A DNA stretch of 33,467 bases from Streptosporangiaceae bacterium NEAU-GS5 (GCA_017592665.1 JAGFNW010000060.1:1-33467); one strand, 5' to 3'; shown: positions 15,094 to 25,653, counted from the stretch's first letter. A program made the numbers and translations. The notes: generated by a model not told the origin, from the letters alone.

Positions 15094-15621
15094 ATGCGAG
15101 CGATCGTTTTGTACGAGTCGATGTTCGGCAACACCCAGCAGGTGGCGCGGGCCATCGCCGACGGGCTGTCCGAGCGGCTGAACGTCGAGGTCATCGAGGT
15201 GGGTTCGGCGGCCGGACGGCTGACCCAGGATGTGGGGCTGCTCGTGGCGGGCGCGCCCACCCATGCGTTCGGCCTGAGCCGGCCTCAGACCAGGGCGTCG
15301 GCCGCGCAGCAGACGACGGACAGCCTGGTGTCCCGGGCGGATGGCCTCAGAGAGTGGCTGGCGTCGGCAGAGCGCCCGGCCAAGCCGGTGGCCGCGGCGA
15401 CGTTCGACACCAGGATCGCCAAGCCGAAGCTGCCCGGGTCTGCGGCCCGCGCGGCCGCGCGACGACTGCACGGCCTGGGATTCACACTGATCGCCGACCC
15501 CGCGTCGTTCTATGTCGGCGGCAGCCGGGGCCCGCTGTCCGAAGGGGAACTGGAGCGCGCCCGGAAGTGGGGAGCCGAGCTGGGCCGCACGTTCGCGACC
15601 CGCGCCGGAGTGGTCCATTGA
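15094..15621 (+). CDS. Flavodoxin-domain protein
   Basis: 175 residues. The N-terminus MRAIVLYESMFGNTQQVARA is a flavodoxin FMN-phosphate loop (S-x-FGNT) after the first strand, and VGLLVAGAPTHAFGLSRPQT is the second FMN-binding region. It probably carries one or two electrons, or acts as a quinone or flavin reductase; the partner is unknown, though the pyruvate formate-lyase activase in this window needs a low-potential reductant such as a flavodoxin. The start is ATG 15094, with AGGGGA about seven bases upstream; the frame is open further upstream but without similarity. It lies 88 bases before hypF, which has its own box. Confidence 0.85.
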   Translation: MRAIVLYESMFGNTQQVARAIADGLSERLNVEVIEVGSAAGRLTQDVGLLVAGAPTHAFGLSRPQTRASAAQQTTDSLVSRADGLREWLASAERPAKPVAAATFDTRIAKPKLPGSAARAAARRLHGLGFTLIADPASFYVGGSRGPLSEGELERARKWGAELGRTFATRAGVVH

Positions 15622-15637
15622 CGGAGATGTCCGGTCC

Positions 15638-15682
15638 AGGCCCAAAGTCCTCTCAGGGCGGGTCTTCTGGCCGTGCCATCGT
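15638..15682 (+). promoter_or_regulatory. DosR-like box and -10 for hypF
   Basis: AGGCCCAAAGTCCT (15638-15651) matches the core at 11 of 14. CATCGT (15677-15682) follows after 25 nt. The box ends 58 nt before ATG 15710, giving a predicted leader of about 21 nt with CGGAG near the start. Confidence 0.65.
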
Positions 15683-15709
15683 CCCGGCCTGGTCCGACAG
15701 GCTCGGAGA

Positions 15710-17917
15710 ATGACATTGCTCGTCGATCGGGTACGCCGCATGTCCGTGTGGGGAACGGTCCAAGGCGTGGGGTTCCGGCCCTTCGTCTACCGTCTCGCCA
15801 CCGAACTCGGCCTGGCCGGATCCGTACGGAACGCCGGCGGCCACGTCGAGATCGTCGTCGCCGGCCCGGCGCCCGCGCTCGACGAGTTCGCGCGGCGGCT
15901 GCGGGACCAGGCTCCGCCGCATGCGGTGGTCGAGCGGCTGACGGTGGAGGCGGCCGCCGGGCGGCCCGCGCCCGGCTTCGTGGTGCTGGACAGTTCCGCG
16001 GGCACGGCCGCGAACGGCATCCCACCGGATCTGGCCACCTGCCCGGCCTGCCTGAATGAGCTGTTCGATCCGGCCGATCGGCGCCACCGCTATCCGTTCG
16101 TCAACTGCACGGCATGCGGGCCGCGCGCGACCATCGTGGACGGCCTGCCGTACGACCGGGAGCGCACCAGCATGCGCGCGTTCCCCATGTGCGACGACTG
16201 CGCCCGCGAGTACGCCGATCCCGCCGACCGGCGCTTCCACGCCGAGCCGATCGCCTGTCCCGCGTGCGGGCCGCGTCTGTCGTGGCACCGGGGACCCGCG
16301 CTGGCACGGGGGTCGGTCGCCCTCTACATGGCCGAATGGGCACTCCGGTTCGGCGGTGTGATCGCGATCAAAGGGCTGGGCGGTTACCAGCTGGTCTGCG
16401 ACGCGACGTGCGAAGCGGCGGTGGCCCGGATCCGCAGGGTCAAGGCCCGGCCGGCCAAACCGGTCGCGATCATGGTGCCGGACTTGGCCACGGCCCATCG
16501 CCTGGCCTGGCTGACCCGCCAGGACGAGCGCGACCTGCTGTCGGCGGCGGCCCCGATCGTGCTGGCCGAGGCGCCCCATTCCACCAGCCCCGACTTTCCG
16601 GACGTCGGGTTGTTCCTGCCGTATACGCCGCTGCACCATCTGCTCCTCGCCGACCTGCGGCGTCCGCTGGTCGTGACCAGTGCGAACCGGGCCGATGAGC
16701 CCATGGTGATCGACGATGAAACGGCGCTGCGCGAACTGGAGCCGCTGGTCGACGGCGTCCTCGCGCACGACAGACCGATCGTGGCCCGGCACGACGACTC
16801 GGTCGTCAAGGCCGGTCGGCTGGTTCGCCGGGCTCGTGGTTACGCGCCCGCGCCGTTGCCACTTCCCGTACGTGTGACGGCCCCGATCCTGGCCGTCGGC
16901 GCCCAGCTCAAGCACACGTTCGCCGTCGCCGACGGCGACCGGGTCACACTCAGCCCCCATCTGGGCGATCTGGAGAACGAGGCCGCGCTGGACGCCTTCG
17001 AGCACGCCATCGAAGGGATGAGCCCCGCGGTCGTGGCGCATGACCTGCACCCGGGCTACCTGTCCACGCAGATGGCCCGGCGATGGCCGGATCGGGTCGC
17101 GGTCCAGCACCATCACGCCCACGTGGCGGCGGTCGCGGCCGAGCACGGCATCGACGGCCCGTTCCTGGGCGTCGCCTACGACGGGCTCGGCATGGGCGAC
17201 GACGGCACGTTCTGGGGCGGAGAGCTGCTGCTGGCCGACTTCACCGGCTACCGCCGCCTGGCCAGGTTCTCCCACGCGCCAATGCCCGGAGGGGCCGTCG
17301 CCGTACGCCGCCCGGATCGGATGGCCCTGGGCTACCTGCTCGGGGGTGAGCGCTTCGACGACGATCCGATCGATGTTCCGGACACCGAAGACGTCGAGGT
17401 CGTCCGGAAGATGATCGAGCGCGGGATCAACACGCCGCTCGCCTCGAGCGCGGGCCGACTGTTCGACGCGCTGGCCGCGCTGCTCGGCGTCTGCCGCCGG
17501 AACCGGTTCGAGGGCGAGGCCGCCATGCGGCTGGAGGCGCTGGCGCTGCCGTACGCGACGGCCGAGCCGCTGGCCTGGCGGATCCACGAACGTGATGGGC
17601 TGCTGGTCTACGACGCCGTGGCGACCCTGCGTGACGCACTGGCGGCGGTCGCTGCGGGGGAGTCGGTGGGCCGGGTCTCCGCGGCGTTCCACGCCACGCT
17701 CGCGGCGGTCACGCTGCTGCTGTGCGAGCGTGCGGACGCCGGCATCCGTACGGTGTGCCTGTCCGGGGGCGTTTTCCAGAACCGGCTGCTGACCCGCGAG
17801 GTCACGCGAAGGCTGACCGAGGCCGGCTATCGGGTGTTCACCGGTGAGCGGGTGCCGGTCAACGACGGCGGGATCAGTTACGGCCAGGCCGTGATCGCGG
17901 CCGCTACACGGCTGTGA
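15710..17917 (+). CDS. hypF: Carbamoyltransferase HypF, [NiFe] hydrogenase maturation
   Basis: 735 residues with all four HypF parts. An acylphosphatase-like domain is at about 8-95 (GTVQGVGFRPFVYRLATELG). Two zinc-finger motifs are at about 111-190 (CPACLNELFDPADRRHRYPF, NCTACGPR, then CDDCAREYADPADRRFHAEP and CPACGPRL). A YrdC-like adenylation domain is at about 200-385 (AIKGLGGYQLVCDAT, KARPAKPVAIMV). A Kae1-like domain is at the C-terminus (HHHAHVAAVAAEHG, CLSGGVFQNRLL). It turns carbamoyl phosphate into the thiocarbamate on HypE that becomes the CN ligands of the NiFe site. Start ATG 15710; ATG 15740 is an alternative. It is separated from hypCDE by the pfl genes on the other strand, and its 3' end overlaps pflA by 14 bases. 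Confidence 0.97.
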   Translation: MTLLVDRVRRMSVWGTVQGVGFRPFVYRLATELGLAGSVRNAGGHVEIVVAGPAPALDEFARRLRDQAPPHAVVERLTVEAAAGRPAPGFVVLDSSAGTAANGIPPDLATCPACLNELFDPADRRHRYPFVNCTACGPRATIVDGLPYDRERTSMRAFPMCDDCAREYADPADRRFHAEPIACPACGPRLSWHRGPALARGSVALYMAEWALRFGGVIAIKGLGGYQLVCDATCEAAVARIRRVKARPAKPVAIMVPDLATAHRLAWLTRQDERDLLSAAAPIVLAEAPHSTSPDFPDVGLFLPYTPLHHLLLADLRRPLVVTSANRADEPMVIDDETALRELEPLVDGVLAHDRPIVARHDDSVVKAGRLVRRARGYAPAPLPLPVRVTAPILAVGAQLKHTFAVADGDRVTLSPHLGDLENEAALDAFEHAIEGMSPAVVAHDLHPGYLSTQMARRWPDRVAVQHHHAHVAAVAAEHGIDGPFLGVAYDGLGMGDDGTFWGGELLLADFTGYRRLARFSHAPMPGGAVAVRRPDRMALGYLLGGERFDDDPIDVPDTEDVEVVRKMIERGINTPLASSAGRLFDALAALLGVCRRNRFEGEAAMRLEALALPYATAEPLAWRIHERDGLLVYDAVATLRDALAAVAAGESVGRVSAAFHATLAAVTLLLCERADAGIRTVCLSGGVFQNRLLTREVTRRLTEAGYRVFTGERVPVNDGGISYGQAVIAAATRL

Positions 17918-18629
17918 GGCCGTGCTCCTGAAACTGGCCGCGGACACGTTCGACCAGCTCCGCGGCCGGTGGCTCGACCTCGGCCAGTGGATAGCGGATT
18001 CCCAGCTCGCGGTATTTGTCCAGCGCGAGGCGGTGGAAGGGCAGCACGTCGACATGCTCGACATTGCCGAGCGTGGCCACGAAACAGGCCAGTCCATCGA
18101 TCATGGCCGGGTCGTCGGTATATCCGGGGACGAGCACGAATCGGATCCACGTGGGAACGTCCCGGCGGGCCAGCCGCCGCGCGAAGCGCAGGGTGGGCCC
18201 GAGCTCCCCACCGGTGAGCGTGCGATATCCGGCCGGATCGTAGGACTTGATGTCCAGCAGGACCAGATCGGTGTCGGCCAGCAGCGCGTCACTCGCTCGA
18301 TAGCCGAGGGCTCCCGAGGTGTCCAGCGCGGTGTGCAACCCGTCGGCGTGGCAGCGCGCCAGCAGCTCGCCCGTGAAGGCGGGCTGGAGCAGCGGCTCGC
18401 CGCCGCTGATCGTGACTCCGCCGCCCGCCACCTGGATGAACCGGTGATACTTGGCGATCTCCGCCATGACCTCGTCGGCCGAGACGGTCCGCCCGTCGCG
18501 CATCCGCCAGGTCTCCGGATTCTGGCAGTACCGGCAACGCAACGGGCAGCCGCAGGTGAACAGCACGAAGCGGGTGCCGGGCCCGTCGACGCCGGTCGAC
18601 AGGTCCCAATGGCTGATCGTCCCGTTCAT
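17904..18629 (-). CDS. pflA: Pyruvate formate-lyase activating enzyme
   Basis: 241 residues, a radical SAM enzyme. The CX3CX2C cluster motif is Cys28, Cys32, Cys35 in [16 protein letters not shown], and the SAM-binding GGE motif is in [16 protein letters not shown]. It abstracts a hydrogen from the catalytic glycine of pyruvate formate-lyase to make the glycyl radical. Its start ATG 18629 overlaps the pfl stop as ATGA, so the two genes are co-translated. The length matches E. coli PflA (246). Confidence 0.96.
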   Translation of the reverse strand: MNGTISHWDLSTGVDGPGTRFVLFTCGCPLRCRYCQNPETWRMRDGRTVSADEVMAEIAKYHRFIQVAGGGVTISGGEPLLQPAFTGELLARCHADGLHTALDTSGALGYRASDALLADTDLVLLDIKSYDPAGYRTLTGGELGPTLRFARRLARRDVPTWIRFVLVPGYTDDPAMIDGLACFVATLGNVEHVDVLPFHRLALDKYRELGIRYPLAEVEPPAAELVERVRGQFQEHGLTAV

Positions 18630-20815
18630 GTCGAGGTGTGAAAGGTTCGGCTGAGCACGTCGCGCTGCTGCTCAGGCGTCAGGCGTACGAAGTTGACGGC
18701 ATAACCGGAGACCCGGATCGTGAGCTGCGGGTACTTCTCCGGGTGCGCCATCGCGTCCTCGAGGACGGCCCGGGTCAGGACGTTGACGTTCATGTGGTAG
18801 CCGCCCGCGTCGGTGTAGGCGTCCAGCACTCCGGCCAGGTTGGCGATCCGGTCCTCCGGCGTACGGCCCAGGCCTTCCGGGGTGATGGTGCTGGTCAGTG
18901 AGATGCCGTCGAGGGCCGCCGCGTACGGGATCTTGGCCACCGACAGGGCGGAGACCACCAGGCCGTGCCGGTCGCGGCCGTTCATCGGGTTGGCGCCGGG
19001 CGCGAACGGGGTGCCCGCGCGACGTCCGTCGGGGGTGTTGCCGGTGTGCTTGCCGTACACGACGTTGGAGGTGATGGTGAGCACCGACAGCGTGTGCTCG
19101 GCGCCGCGGTAGGCGGGACGGCGACGGATCTTGGCCAGGAAGTCCTGGACGAGTCCGGTGGCGATCTGGTCGGCGCGGTCGTCGTTGTTGCCGTATGCCG
19201 GATAGTCGCCGTCGATCTGGAAGTCGACGGCCAGCCCGCGCTCGTCACGGATCACCTTCACACGGGCGTGTTTGATGGCCGACAGGCTGTCGGCGGCCAC
19301 CGACAAGCCGGCTACGCCGCACGCGAGTGTCCGCTTGACCGGATAGTCGTGCAGCGCCATCTCGATCCGCTCGTAGGCGTATTTGTCGTGCATGTAGTGG
19401 ATGACGTTGAGCGCGTCCACATAAGTGGCGGCCAGCCAGTCGAGCATCTCGTCGTAGGCCTTGGCCACCTCGTCGAAGTCGAGATACTCGCTGGTCACCG
19501 CACTCATAGCCGGGGCGACCTGGATGCCGGTGATCTCGTCGCGGCCGCCGTTGATGGCGTACAGCAGGGCTTTGGCGAGGTTGACCCGCGCGCCGAAGAA
19601 CTGCATCTGCCGTCCGACCGGTGCGGCGGAAACGCAGCACGCGATGGCCGTGTCGTCGCCGAAACGGGGGCGGAGCAGGTCGTCGTTCTCGTATTGGATG
19701 GAGCTGGTCTCGATGGACAGTTCCGCGCAGAAGCGCTTGAAGGGCTCGGGAAGGTCGGGGGACCACAGGACGGTCAGGTTGGGCTCGGGCGCGGGGCCGA
19801 GGTTGCGCAGCGTCTGCAGGAAGCGGTAGCTGGTCTTGGTCACGAGCGTCCGGCCGTCGGCGCCCATGCCGCCGATCGCCTCGGTCACCCAGGTCGGGTC
19901 GCCGGAGAACAGCTCGTCGTACTCGGGGGTGCGCAGGAACCGCACGATCCGCAGCTTGATCACGAAGTCGTCGATCAGCTCCTGCGCTTCACTTTCGGTC
20001 ATCCTGCCGGCGTTGAGGTCGCGTTCGAGGTAGATGTCCAGGAAGGTGGAGGTCCGGCCGAGCGACATGGCCGCGCCGTTCTGCTCCTTGATCGCGGCGA
20101 GATAGGCGAAGTAGAGCCACTGGATGGCTTGTCCGGCACTCTGAGCGGGCTTGGCGATGTCGTAGCCGTAGGAGGCGGCCATCGTCTTCAGTTCGCCCAA
20201 GGCCCGGATCTGTTCGCTGAGCTCTTCGCGGTCGCGGATCACGGCCTCGGTCGCGGGCCGGTCGTCCAGCGAATGCAGCTCCCGCTTCTTCGCTTCCACC
20301 AGTGCGTCCACACCGTAGAGGGCCGCCCGGCGGTAGTCGCCGATGATGCGGCCCCGGCCGTACGCGTCGGGCAGGCCCGTGATGATCCCGGCCTTCCGCG
20401 CGGCGCGCATCTGCGGGGTGTAGGCGTCGAAGACGCCGTCGTTGTGCGTCTTGCGGTATTTGGTGAAGATCTCTTTGACCTGGGGGTCGAGCGTGTATCC
20501 GTAGGCGGCGAGGCCGTTTTCGACCATCCGCAGGCCGCCGTTGGGCATGATGGCGCGCTTGAGCGGTGCGTCGGTCTGCAGGCCGACGATCAGCTCGCGC
20601 TCCCGATCGATGTATCCCGGCCGGTGCGCGGTGATCGACGACGGCGTCGCGGTGTCCACGTCGTAGACCCCCCGGAGCCGCTCCTGCGGGAACATCGCCG
20701 ACACCTTGTCCCACACGGCGCGGGTGCGCTCGGTCGGCCCGCACAGGAACTCGGCGTCTCCGTCGTAGGGGGTGTAGTGGGCCTGGATGTACTCCTGGAC
20801 ATCGATCGTCGTCAT
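18626..20815 (-). CDS. pflB: Pyruvate formate-lyase (formate C-acetyltransferase)
   Basis: 729 residues (E. coli PflB has 760). The adjacent active-site cysteines are Cys393-Cys394 in [17 protein letters not shown], and the glycyl-radical motif RVSGYAV puts the radical on Gly704. These two sites separate a true PFL from glycerol dehydratase-like relatives. It converts pyruvate and CoA to acetyl-CoA and formate without NAD and only when oxygen is absent. The start is ATG 20815 ([20 protein letters not shown]); it has no convincing Shine-Dalgarno sequence and lies 36 nt from a perfect DosR-like box. The open frame further upstream lies opposite the Rv1733c-like and hypC genes and is not PFL. 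PFL is unusual in actinomycetes thought of as strict aerobes. Confidence 0.97.
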   Translation of the reverse strand: MTTIDVQEYIQAHYTPYDGDAEFLCGPTERTRAVWDKVSAMFPQERLRGVYDVDTATPSSITAHRPGYIDRERELIVGLQTDAPLKRAIMPNGGLRMVENGLAAYGYTLDPQVKEIFTKYRKTHNDGVFDAYTPQMRAARKAGIITGLPDAYGRGRIIGDYRRAALYGVDALVEAKKRELHSLDDRPATEAVIRDREELSEQIRALGELKTMAASYGYDIAKPAQSAGQAIQWLYFAYLAAIKEQNGAAMSLGRTSTFLDIYLERDLNAGRMTESEAQELIDDFVIKLRIVRFLRTPEYDELFSGDPTWVTEAIGGMGADGRTLVTKTSYRFLQTLRNLGPAPEPNLTVLWSPDLPEPFKRFCAELSIETSSIQYENDDLLRPRFGDDTAIACCVSAAPVGRQMQFFGARVNLAKALLYAINGGRDEITGIQVAPAMSAVTSEYLDFDEVAKAYDEMLDWLAATYVDALNVIHYMHDKYAYERIEMALHDYPVKRTLACGVAGLSVAADSLSAIKHARVKVIRDERGLAVDFQIDGDYPAYGNNDDRADQIATGLVQDFLAKIRRRPAYRGAEHTLSVLTITSNVVYGKHTGNTPDGRRAGTPFAPGANPMNGRDRHGLVVSALSVAKIPYAAALDGISLTSTITPEGLGRTPEDRIANLAGVLDAYTDAGGYHMNVNVLTRAVLEDAMAHPEKYPQLTIRVSGYAVNFVRLTPEQQRDVLSRTFHTST

Positions 20816-20821
20816 GATCCC

Positions 20822-20865
20822 AGCGTCACCGACGGGAGCCCTTCGGCCGTAGGGACCAAAGTCCC
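20822..20865 (-). promoter_or_regulatory. Perfect DosR-like box and -10 for pfl-pflA
   Basis: 20852-20865 is GGGACCAAAGTCCC, the best box in the window. On the minus strand GACGCT (20827-20822) follows after 24 nt, and pfl ATG lies 36 nt from the box, so transcription should begin at or next to the ATG. In the plus direction the box is 83 nt from the Rv1733c-like start, with a possible -10 (GAGCGT, 20911-20916) after 45 nt. Confidence 0.85.
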
Positions 20866-20948
20866 GGCCGGAGCAGCCGGACGCCCCTGGATGGGCCGCT
20901 TTCGCCACGAGAGCGTTGAACCAGGTCTTCGGACATGGGAGGTGTCCT

Positions 20949-21524
20949 GTGTGGTCTTTCCTGGTGCGTCGTGCGCGCCTGTACCGCCCCGACCGCAATC
21001 CGCTGCGCCGCCGCTGGGACCGGATCGAAGGCCTGCTCGTGGTGGCCGTGACCTTGATCGGGCTGACGAGTCTCCCCTTGGCCGTGATGTTCGGGATGCG
21101 GGCGTGGGACTCGGCCGCCGCGCAGGCGCACACCGGGCATTGGATCACCGCACAGCTGGTCAGCGACGTGCCTCCGGTCAGCTCCTCGTCGTACAGGTTC
21201 GTCGACCCGACCGAGAACGTGCGCTGGCAGGAGAGCGGAGGCCGGCTCATGACGGCCCCGGCGCCGGTGAAGTGGGGGATGAAGGCCGGCGATCCCGTCA
21301 AGGTGTGGCTGGACGAGACGGGCCGCCCCGTCGCCGCACCTCCTGACCAGCTCGAGATCACCCTCCACGCGGTGATGACGGGGGCCGCCGTGCTCGCCGC
21401 CGCCGTCGTCGTCATGGCCCTGGTGTACGCCTCGGCCCGGCAGATCCTCGACGGCAAACGCGCCCACGCATGGGACGCCGACTGGGTCGCCACAGACGAA
21501 CGCTGGAGTGGTCCGAAACGGTGA
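20949..21524 (+). CDS. Rv1733c-like two-helix membrane protein
   Basis: 191 residues from GTG 20949, which has GGGAGG five to six bases upstream; the frame is also open from TTG 20916. The layout is the Rv1733c family's: a basic N-terminus ([20 protein letters not shown]), a first helix ([20 protein letters not shown]), an outside domain of about 90 residues with [20 protein letters not shown], and a second helix ([20 protein letters not shown]) near the C-terminus. Rv1733c is a DosR-regulated antigen of unknown function. Here it heads an operon with hypCDE: its stop overlaps the GAGGAG ribosome binding site of hypC. Confidence 0.8.
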   Translation: MWSFLVRRARLYRPDRNPLRRRWDRIEGLLVVAVTLIGLTSLPLAVMFGMRAWDSAAAQAHTGHWITAQLVSDVPPVSSSSYRFVDPTENVRWQESGGRLMTAPAPVKWGMKAGDPVKVWLDETGRPVAAPPDQLEITLHAVMTGAAVLAAAVVVMALVYASARQILDGKRAHAWDADWVATDERWSGPKR

Positions 21525-21538
21525 GGAGCGGGATGACC

Positions 21539-21781
21539 ATGTGTCTGGGCGTGCCGGGGAAGATCGTGGAGATGACCGGCGGGGAGCCTTCCATGGGCGT
21601 CGTCGATTTCGGCGGCCTGCGGCGGGAGGCGTGCCTGGCGTACGTGCCGGAGGCCGCCGTGGGCGACTACGTGATCGTGCACGTCGGATTCGCCATCTCG
21701 ATCGTCGACGAGCAGGAGGCGCGGCGGACTCTCGCCGTGCTGCGCGCGATCCCGGGAGGCCTCGATGAGATATCTCGATGA
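21539..21781 (+). CDS. hypC: Hydrogenase maturation chaperone HypC
   Basis: 80 residues starting [14 protein letters not shown]. In this family Cys2, exposed after Met removal, is essential for carrying the Fe(CN)2CO group with HypD; this favours ATG 21539 over ATG 21533, which would add Met-Thr and bury the cysteine. GAGGAG (21523-21528) is ten bases from 21539 and four from 21533. The end overlaps hypD by 17 bases. Confidence 0.93.
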   Translation: MCLGVPGKIVEMTGGEPSMGVVDFGGLRREACLAYVPEAAVGDYVIVHVGFAISIVDEQEARRTLAVLRAIPGGLDEISR

Positions 21782-22871
21782 ATACCGCGACCCCGTCCTC
21801 GCCCGCGCCCTGCTCGAGGAGATTCACGCGGTCGCCACCCGGCCGTGGACGATCATGGAGGTGTGCGGCGGGCAGACCAACACGATCGTCCGGCAGGGCA
21901 TCGACGAGCTGCTTCCGGCCGGCGTACGGATGGTCCACGGGCCGGGCTGTCCCGTGTGCGTGACCCCGCTGGAAATAGTCGACCGGGCCATCGCCATCGC
22001 CGTCCGTCCCAACGTCATCTTCACTTCGTACGGGGACATGCTGCGCGTGCCCGGGTCGGCGACCGACCTGCTCACGGTGAAGGCCGCCGGGGCGGACGTG
22101 CGGGTCGTCTACACGCCGCTGGACGCGGTCCGGCTGGCGGAGCGGCACCCTGACCGCGAGGTGGTGTTCTTCGCGGTCGGCTTCGAGACCACGGCCCCGG
22201 CCAACGCCATGGCCGTGCTGCACGCGGCCCAACTCGGGTTGCGGAACTTCAGCGTGCTGGTCAGCCACGTGCTCGTACCGCCCGCGATGACCGCGATCCT
22301 CGACGCGCCCGGGACGCGGGTGCAGGCGTTCCTGGCCGCCGGACACGTCTGCGCGATCATGGGCTGGACGGAGTACGAGCCGCTCGCCGCGCGTTACCGG
22401 GTGCCGATCGTGGTGACCGGCTTCGAGCCCCTTGACCTGCTCGAAGGCATCCTCATGGCGGTATGCCAGCTGGAGGAGGGCCGTTTCGAGGTCGAGAACC
22501 AGTACGCCAGGGCCGTGCGAAGGACGGGCAACGCCGCCGCCCAGGAGGCGATGACCAAGGTCTTCCACGTGAGCGACCGGACGTGGCGGGGGATCGGTGA
22601 GATCCCGGCCAGCGGCCTCGCCCTGGCCCCGGAATATACCGATTTCGACGCGGTCACCCGGTTCGAGGTCGGCGGCGTGACCGCGCGGGAGAACCCGGCC
22701 TGCGTCGCCGGCGAGATCCTCCAGGGCACCAAGGTCCCCACCGACTGCGTCGCCTACGGCGTCATCTGCACCCCCCGCCACCCGCTCGGCGCGCCCATGG
22801 TGTCCGCCGAGGGCACCTGCGCCGCCTTCCACAACGCCGGACGCCTAACTCCATCGGAGCCGACGCCATGA
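21765..22871 (+). CDS. hypD: Hydrogenase maturation protein HypD
   Basis: 368 residues. Family motifs are [34 protein letters not shown] and [14 protein letters not shown], with the C-terminal cysteine cluster in [20 protein letters not shown] followed by [10 protein letters not shown]. HypD holds a [4Fe-4S] cluster and, with HypC, is the scaffold on which the Fe(CN)2CO part of the active site is built. GGGAGG lies just before ATG 21765. It overlaps hypC upstream by 17 bases and hypE downstream by four. Confidence 0.97.
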   Translation: MRYLDEYRDPVLARALLEEIHAVATRPWTIMEVCGGQTNTIVRQGIDELLPAGVRMVHGPGCPVCVTPLEIVDRAIAIAVRPNVIFTSYGDMLRVPGSATDLLTVKAAGADVRVVYTPLDAVRLAERHPDREVVFFAVGFETTAPANAMAVLHAAQLGLRNFSVLVSHVLVPPAMTAILDAPGTRVQAFLAAGHVCAIMGWTEYEPLAARYRVPIVVTGFEPLDLLEGILMAVCQLEEGRFEVENQYARAVRRTGNAAAQEAMTKVFHVSDRTWRGIGEIPASGLALAPEYTDFDAVTRFEVGGVTARENPACVAGEILQGTKVPTDCVAYGVICTPRHPLGAPMVSAEGTCAAFHNAGRLTPSEPTP

Positions 22872-23911
22872 CCATCGACCCACTCGCGATGACCTGCCCA
22901 GCGCCGCTCCGTGGCGGAGACACGGTCCTGCTCGGCCACGGCTCGGGCGGCCAGCTGATGGCCGAACTGCTCGCCGACCTGGTGCCGGTGCTGGGAGCCG
23001 AAGGCCAGGACGACGCCGCGACCGTGCACATGGCCTCTCCGGATGTCGTGATCAGCACCGACGCGTTCGTGGTCACGCCCCGGTTCTTTCCCGGCGGCGA
23101 CATCGGCTCCCTGGCGGTGCACGGCACCGTCAACGACGTCGCCATGATGGGGGCCCGCCCGGTCGCGATCAGCCTCGCGTACGTGATCGAGGAGGGCCTG
23201 CCGATGGCGGAACTGCGCGAGGTCACCGCGTCGGTGGCCCGCGCGGCCGCAGCCGCCGGGGTCCGCGTCGTCACCGGCGACACCAAGGTCGTCGGGCGCG
23301 GCGCCGCCGACGGGCTCTATCTGGTGACCACCGGGATCGGCACGCCGATCCCCGGCGCGGCCGTCTCCGCGCGTCACGGAGCTCCCGGCGACGCCGTGCT
23401 GATCTCCGGGCCGATCGGCCTGCACGGGATCACGATCCTCAGCACCCGCGAGGGGCTCGGCTTCGAGTCGGAGATCTCTTCCGATTCCCGCCCGCTGCAC
23501 CGGCTGGTGGCCGCCATGGTCGAGGCGGCCGGTTCGTCCGTCCACGTGCTCCGCGACCCCACACGCGGCGGTCTGGCCAGCGCGCTCAACGAACTGGCCG
23601 CCGCGTCCGCGGTGGGCGTGCGGCTGGACGAGCAGGCCGTCCCGATCCCGGCGCAGGTGGCCGCCGCCTGCGACCTGCTCGGCCTCGATCCGCTGCACGT
23701 CGCCAACGAGGGCTGCCTGGTGGCCTTCGTCCATGAGGACGCCGCCGAGCCCGTCCTGGCCGCCATGCGCGCGCTCCCCGAAGGTGCCCAGGCATGCCGG
23801 ATCGGTGCCGTCGTCGCCGATCACCCCGGCCGTGTCGTCATGCGCACCCTGCTCGGCTCCACCCGCGTCGTCGACATGCTCATCGGCGAACAGCTCCCGC
23901 GCATCTGCTGA
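22868..23911 (+). CDS. hypE: Hydrogenase maturation protein HypE
   Basis: 347 residues of the PurM/AIR synthase-like family: [20 protein letters not shown] near the start, [20 protein letters not shown], and [20 protein letters not shown]. The protein ends PRIC, giving the C-terminal cysteine that is carbamoylated by HypF and dehydrated to thiocyanate, the CN donor. ATGA overlap with hypD. hypA and hypB, for nickel insertion, do not follow; 28 bases later the hydrogenase operon ends on the other strand. Confidence 0.97.
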   Translation: MTIDPLAMTCPAPLRGGDTVLLGHGSGGQLMAELLADLVPVLGAEGQDDAATVHMASPDVVISTDAFVVTPRFFPGGDIGSLAVHGTVNDVAMMGARPVAISLAYVIEEGLPMAELREVTASVARAAAAAGVRVVTGDTKVVGRGAADGLYLVTTGIGTPIPGAAVSARHGAPGDAVLISGPIGLHGITILSTREGLGFESEISSDSRPLHRLVAAMVEAAGSSVHVLRDPTRGGLASALNELAAASAVGVRLDEQAVPIPAQVAAACDLLGLDPLHVANEGCLVAFVHEDAAEPVLAAMRALPEGAQACRIGAVVADHPGRVVMRTLLGSTRVVDMLIGEQLPRIC

Positions 23912-23939
23912 TGTCATCCCTGCCGCGCGGGAGCGGGTG

Positions 23940-24371
23940 CTAGGCCGTTGCTTCGATGGTCCTGGCGATTTCCGGCAGCGTGGCTTCCACCGGCGGGGAG
24001 AGCGGGGCGCCGAGGGTGAAGTCCGCGCCTTCGATGCCGATGACGACGAGGCGGGCGGGGAGGCGGTCGAGGGCGCGGCCGAGTTCGATGGCGTCGGCCA
24101 GGCTGAGCGCGTGCGTGCTGCCGTGGCCCGTGGGTTCGGCGTGCAGGCCGTCGTGGACGGTGACTGTGCCCGGCGGGCAGCCGGAACGTGTGGCGTCGAT
24201 CACGATGGCGAGGTCCGCGCCGGTCCAGGCGTCGATCAGGGCGATCGGGTCGCCGCCGTTCTCGACGACCTCCGCGTACGTGACGCCGCGCAGCAGCCGG
24301 GCGACGGCCAGGCCGATGGCGTCGTCGCCCCGGTAGTCGTTGCCGATCCCGATGACGACGGTTCTAGTCAT
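23940..24371 (-). CDS. [NiFe] hydrogenase maturation protease
   Basis: 143 residues of the HyaD/HybD/HycI peptidase family. [20 protein letters not shown] is the family's N-terminal motif with the nickel-sensing acidic residue (Asp in RGDD), and the second metal-binding site lies in [11 protein letters not shown]. It removes the C-terminal tail of the large subunit after nickel is inserted. Start ATG 24371 overlaps the large subunit's stop by eight bases, making it the last gene of the hydrogenase operon. The open frame further upstream is within the large-subunit gene and is discarded. Confidence 0.93.
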   Translation of the reverse strand: MTRTVVIGIGNDYRGDDAIGLAVARLLRGVTYAEVVENGGDPIALIDAWTGADLAIVIDATRSGCPPGTVTVHDGLHAEPTGHGSTHALSLADAIELGRALDRLPARLVVIGIEGADFTLGAPLSPPVEATLPEIARTIEATA

Positions 24372-25653
24372 GGTGGATGTGCAGGTCGAGGAAGTGGGCC
24401 GAACAGGAGATGCACGGGTCATGGTTGCGTACGGCCCGCTCGCACAGGGCCGCGAGTTCGGCGGTGGGCAGGGCGAGCCGGGGTTCGGCCAGGGCGCGTA
24501 GGTCGTCCTCGATGCGCGCCTGATTCTGTGCGGTGGGCGGTACGATGTCGGCCTCGGCGATCAGGCCCTCGGCGTCGAGCCGGTAACGGTGGTAGAGCGT
24601 GCCGCGGGGGGCCTCGGAGGCGCCATGGCCGATGCCGGCCCGAGGTTCGGCGGGAACGAACGGCCGGTCGGGCTCGATGTAGTCGTCGATGAGCCGCAGT
24701 GCCTCGTCGCACGCGTGCAGTGTCTCCAGGGCTCGGACGATGATGCTCTGGTACGGGTTGCGGCAGATCGGGCCGAACCCGATCTCGGCGGCGGCCTGTC
24801 GTGTCAGGCCGGACAGCTGCGGCGAGTTGAGGGCGTAGCGGGCCAGGGGGCCGGTCAGGTAGCCGGCGACGCCGTCCAGCCGGGCGTGCAGGGCGGTCGA
24901 GTGCGGCAGGTGTTCCTCGACGACGTGGGATGGCCAGTCGGCGATGGGGAAGCGCAGGCCGTCGCTGGTGGCCACGTCGCCCGAAAGGATCGCGTACTCG
25001 CCGGGGTGAGTGAGCGCGAGGAACCGGTAGTCGTGCTCGATGTCCGGGAAGTCGAATCCGGCGACCCAGCGTACGGTCGCCACGGCCGCGTCGCGGGCGC
25101 GCCGCAGCCGTTCGGCCACCGGCGTCAGCTCCCGCTTGGACGGCGCCCGGTAGAAACCGCCGACCCGCACGTTGATCGGGTGGATGGCCCGCCCACCCAC
25201 CGCCGCGACCAGCTCGTTGCCGGCCTTCTTCAGGGCCAGGCCGCGTTCGACCAGGTCGCGGTGGTCGGCCGCCATCGCCACCCCGCTGGGATAGCCGAGG
25301 AAGTCGGGCGCGTGCAGCAGGTAGATGTGCAGCGCGTGCGATTCGATCCACTCGCCGTAGTACAGGAGCAGACGCAGGTCGCGCAGCGGCCCGTCGACGG
25401 TGACGTCGCAGATGGATTCCAGCGCCTGGCATGCGCTCATCTGGTACGCCACGGGGCAGATGCCGCAGATGCGGGCGGTGATGTCGGGCGGTTCGGTGTA
25501 GGCGCGGCCGCGTAGCAGCGCCTCGAAGAAGCGCGGCGGTTCGTAGATGTTCAGCTGGACGTCGGTGATCCGGCCCTGGCGGGCCTGGATGAAGAGCGAG
25601 CCTTCGCCCTCCACCCGGGACAGGCCGCCGACCCTGATCGTCTTGTGCGTCAT
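24364..25653 (-). CDS. hyhL: [NiFe] hydrogenase large (catalytic) subunit, group 3b type
   Basis: 429 residues. The active-site cysteines are Cys63 and Cys66 in [11 protein letters not shown] and Cys414 and Cys417 in DPCISCSAH. After His420 comes a nine-residue tail, FLDLHIHHD, which the protease encoded next should remove. The protein starts [20 protein letters not shown]. Together with its three partners this matches group 3b bidirectional NAD(P)-linked hydrogenases, such as Hyd3 of Mycobacterium smegmatis, which is induced in hypoxia under DosR. In vivo it may evolve H2 from NAD(P)H during fermentation or take it up. ATGA overlap with the small-subunit gene. Confidence 0.95.
   Translation of the reverse strand: MTHKTIRVGGLSRVEGEGSLFIQARQGRITDVQLNIYEPPRFFEALLRGRAYTEPPDITARICGICPVAYQMSACQALESICDVTVDGPLRDLRLLLYYGEWIESHALHIYLLHAPDFLGYPSGVAMAADHRDLVERGLALKKAGNELVAAVGGRAIHPINVRVGGFYRAPSKRELTPVAERLRRARDAAVATVRWVAGFDFPDIEHDYRFLALTHPGEYAILSGDVATSDGLRFPIADWPSHVVEEHLPHSTALHARLDGVAGYLTGPLARYALNSPQLSGLTRQAAAEIGFGPICRNPYQSIIVRALETLHACDEALRLIDDYIEPDRPFVPAEPRAGIGHGASEAPRGTLYHRYRLDAEGLIAEADIVPPTAQNQARIEDDLRALAEPRLALPTAELAALCERAVRNHDPCISCSAHFLDLHIHHD

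Noticed and set aside
15653-18097. 814-codon open frame on the minus strand
   Set aside because: Antisense to hypF, which has complete domains; composition is that of a shadow frame.
18965-21346. 793-codon open frame on the plus strand
   Set aside because: Antisense to pyruvate formate-lyase, whose catalytic residues are intact; no domain.
22725-22738. GGCACCAAGGTCCC, 12 of 14 to the DosR-like core
   Set aside because: It lies inside hypD where it encodes the conserved GTKVP segment, so the match follows from protein sequence; no start codon lies at the usual distance.
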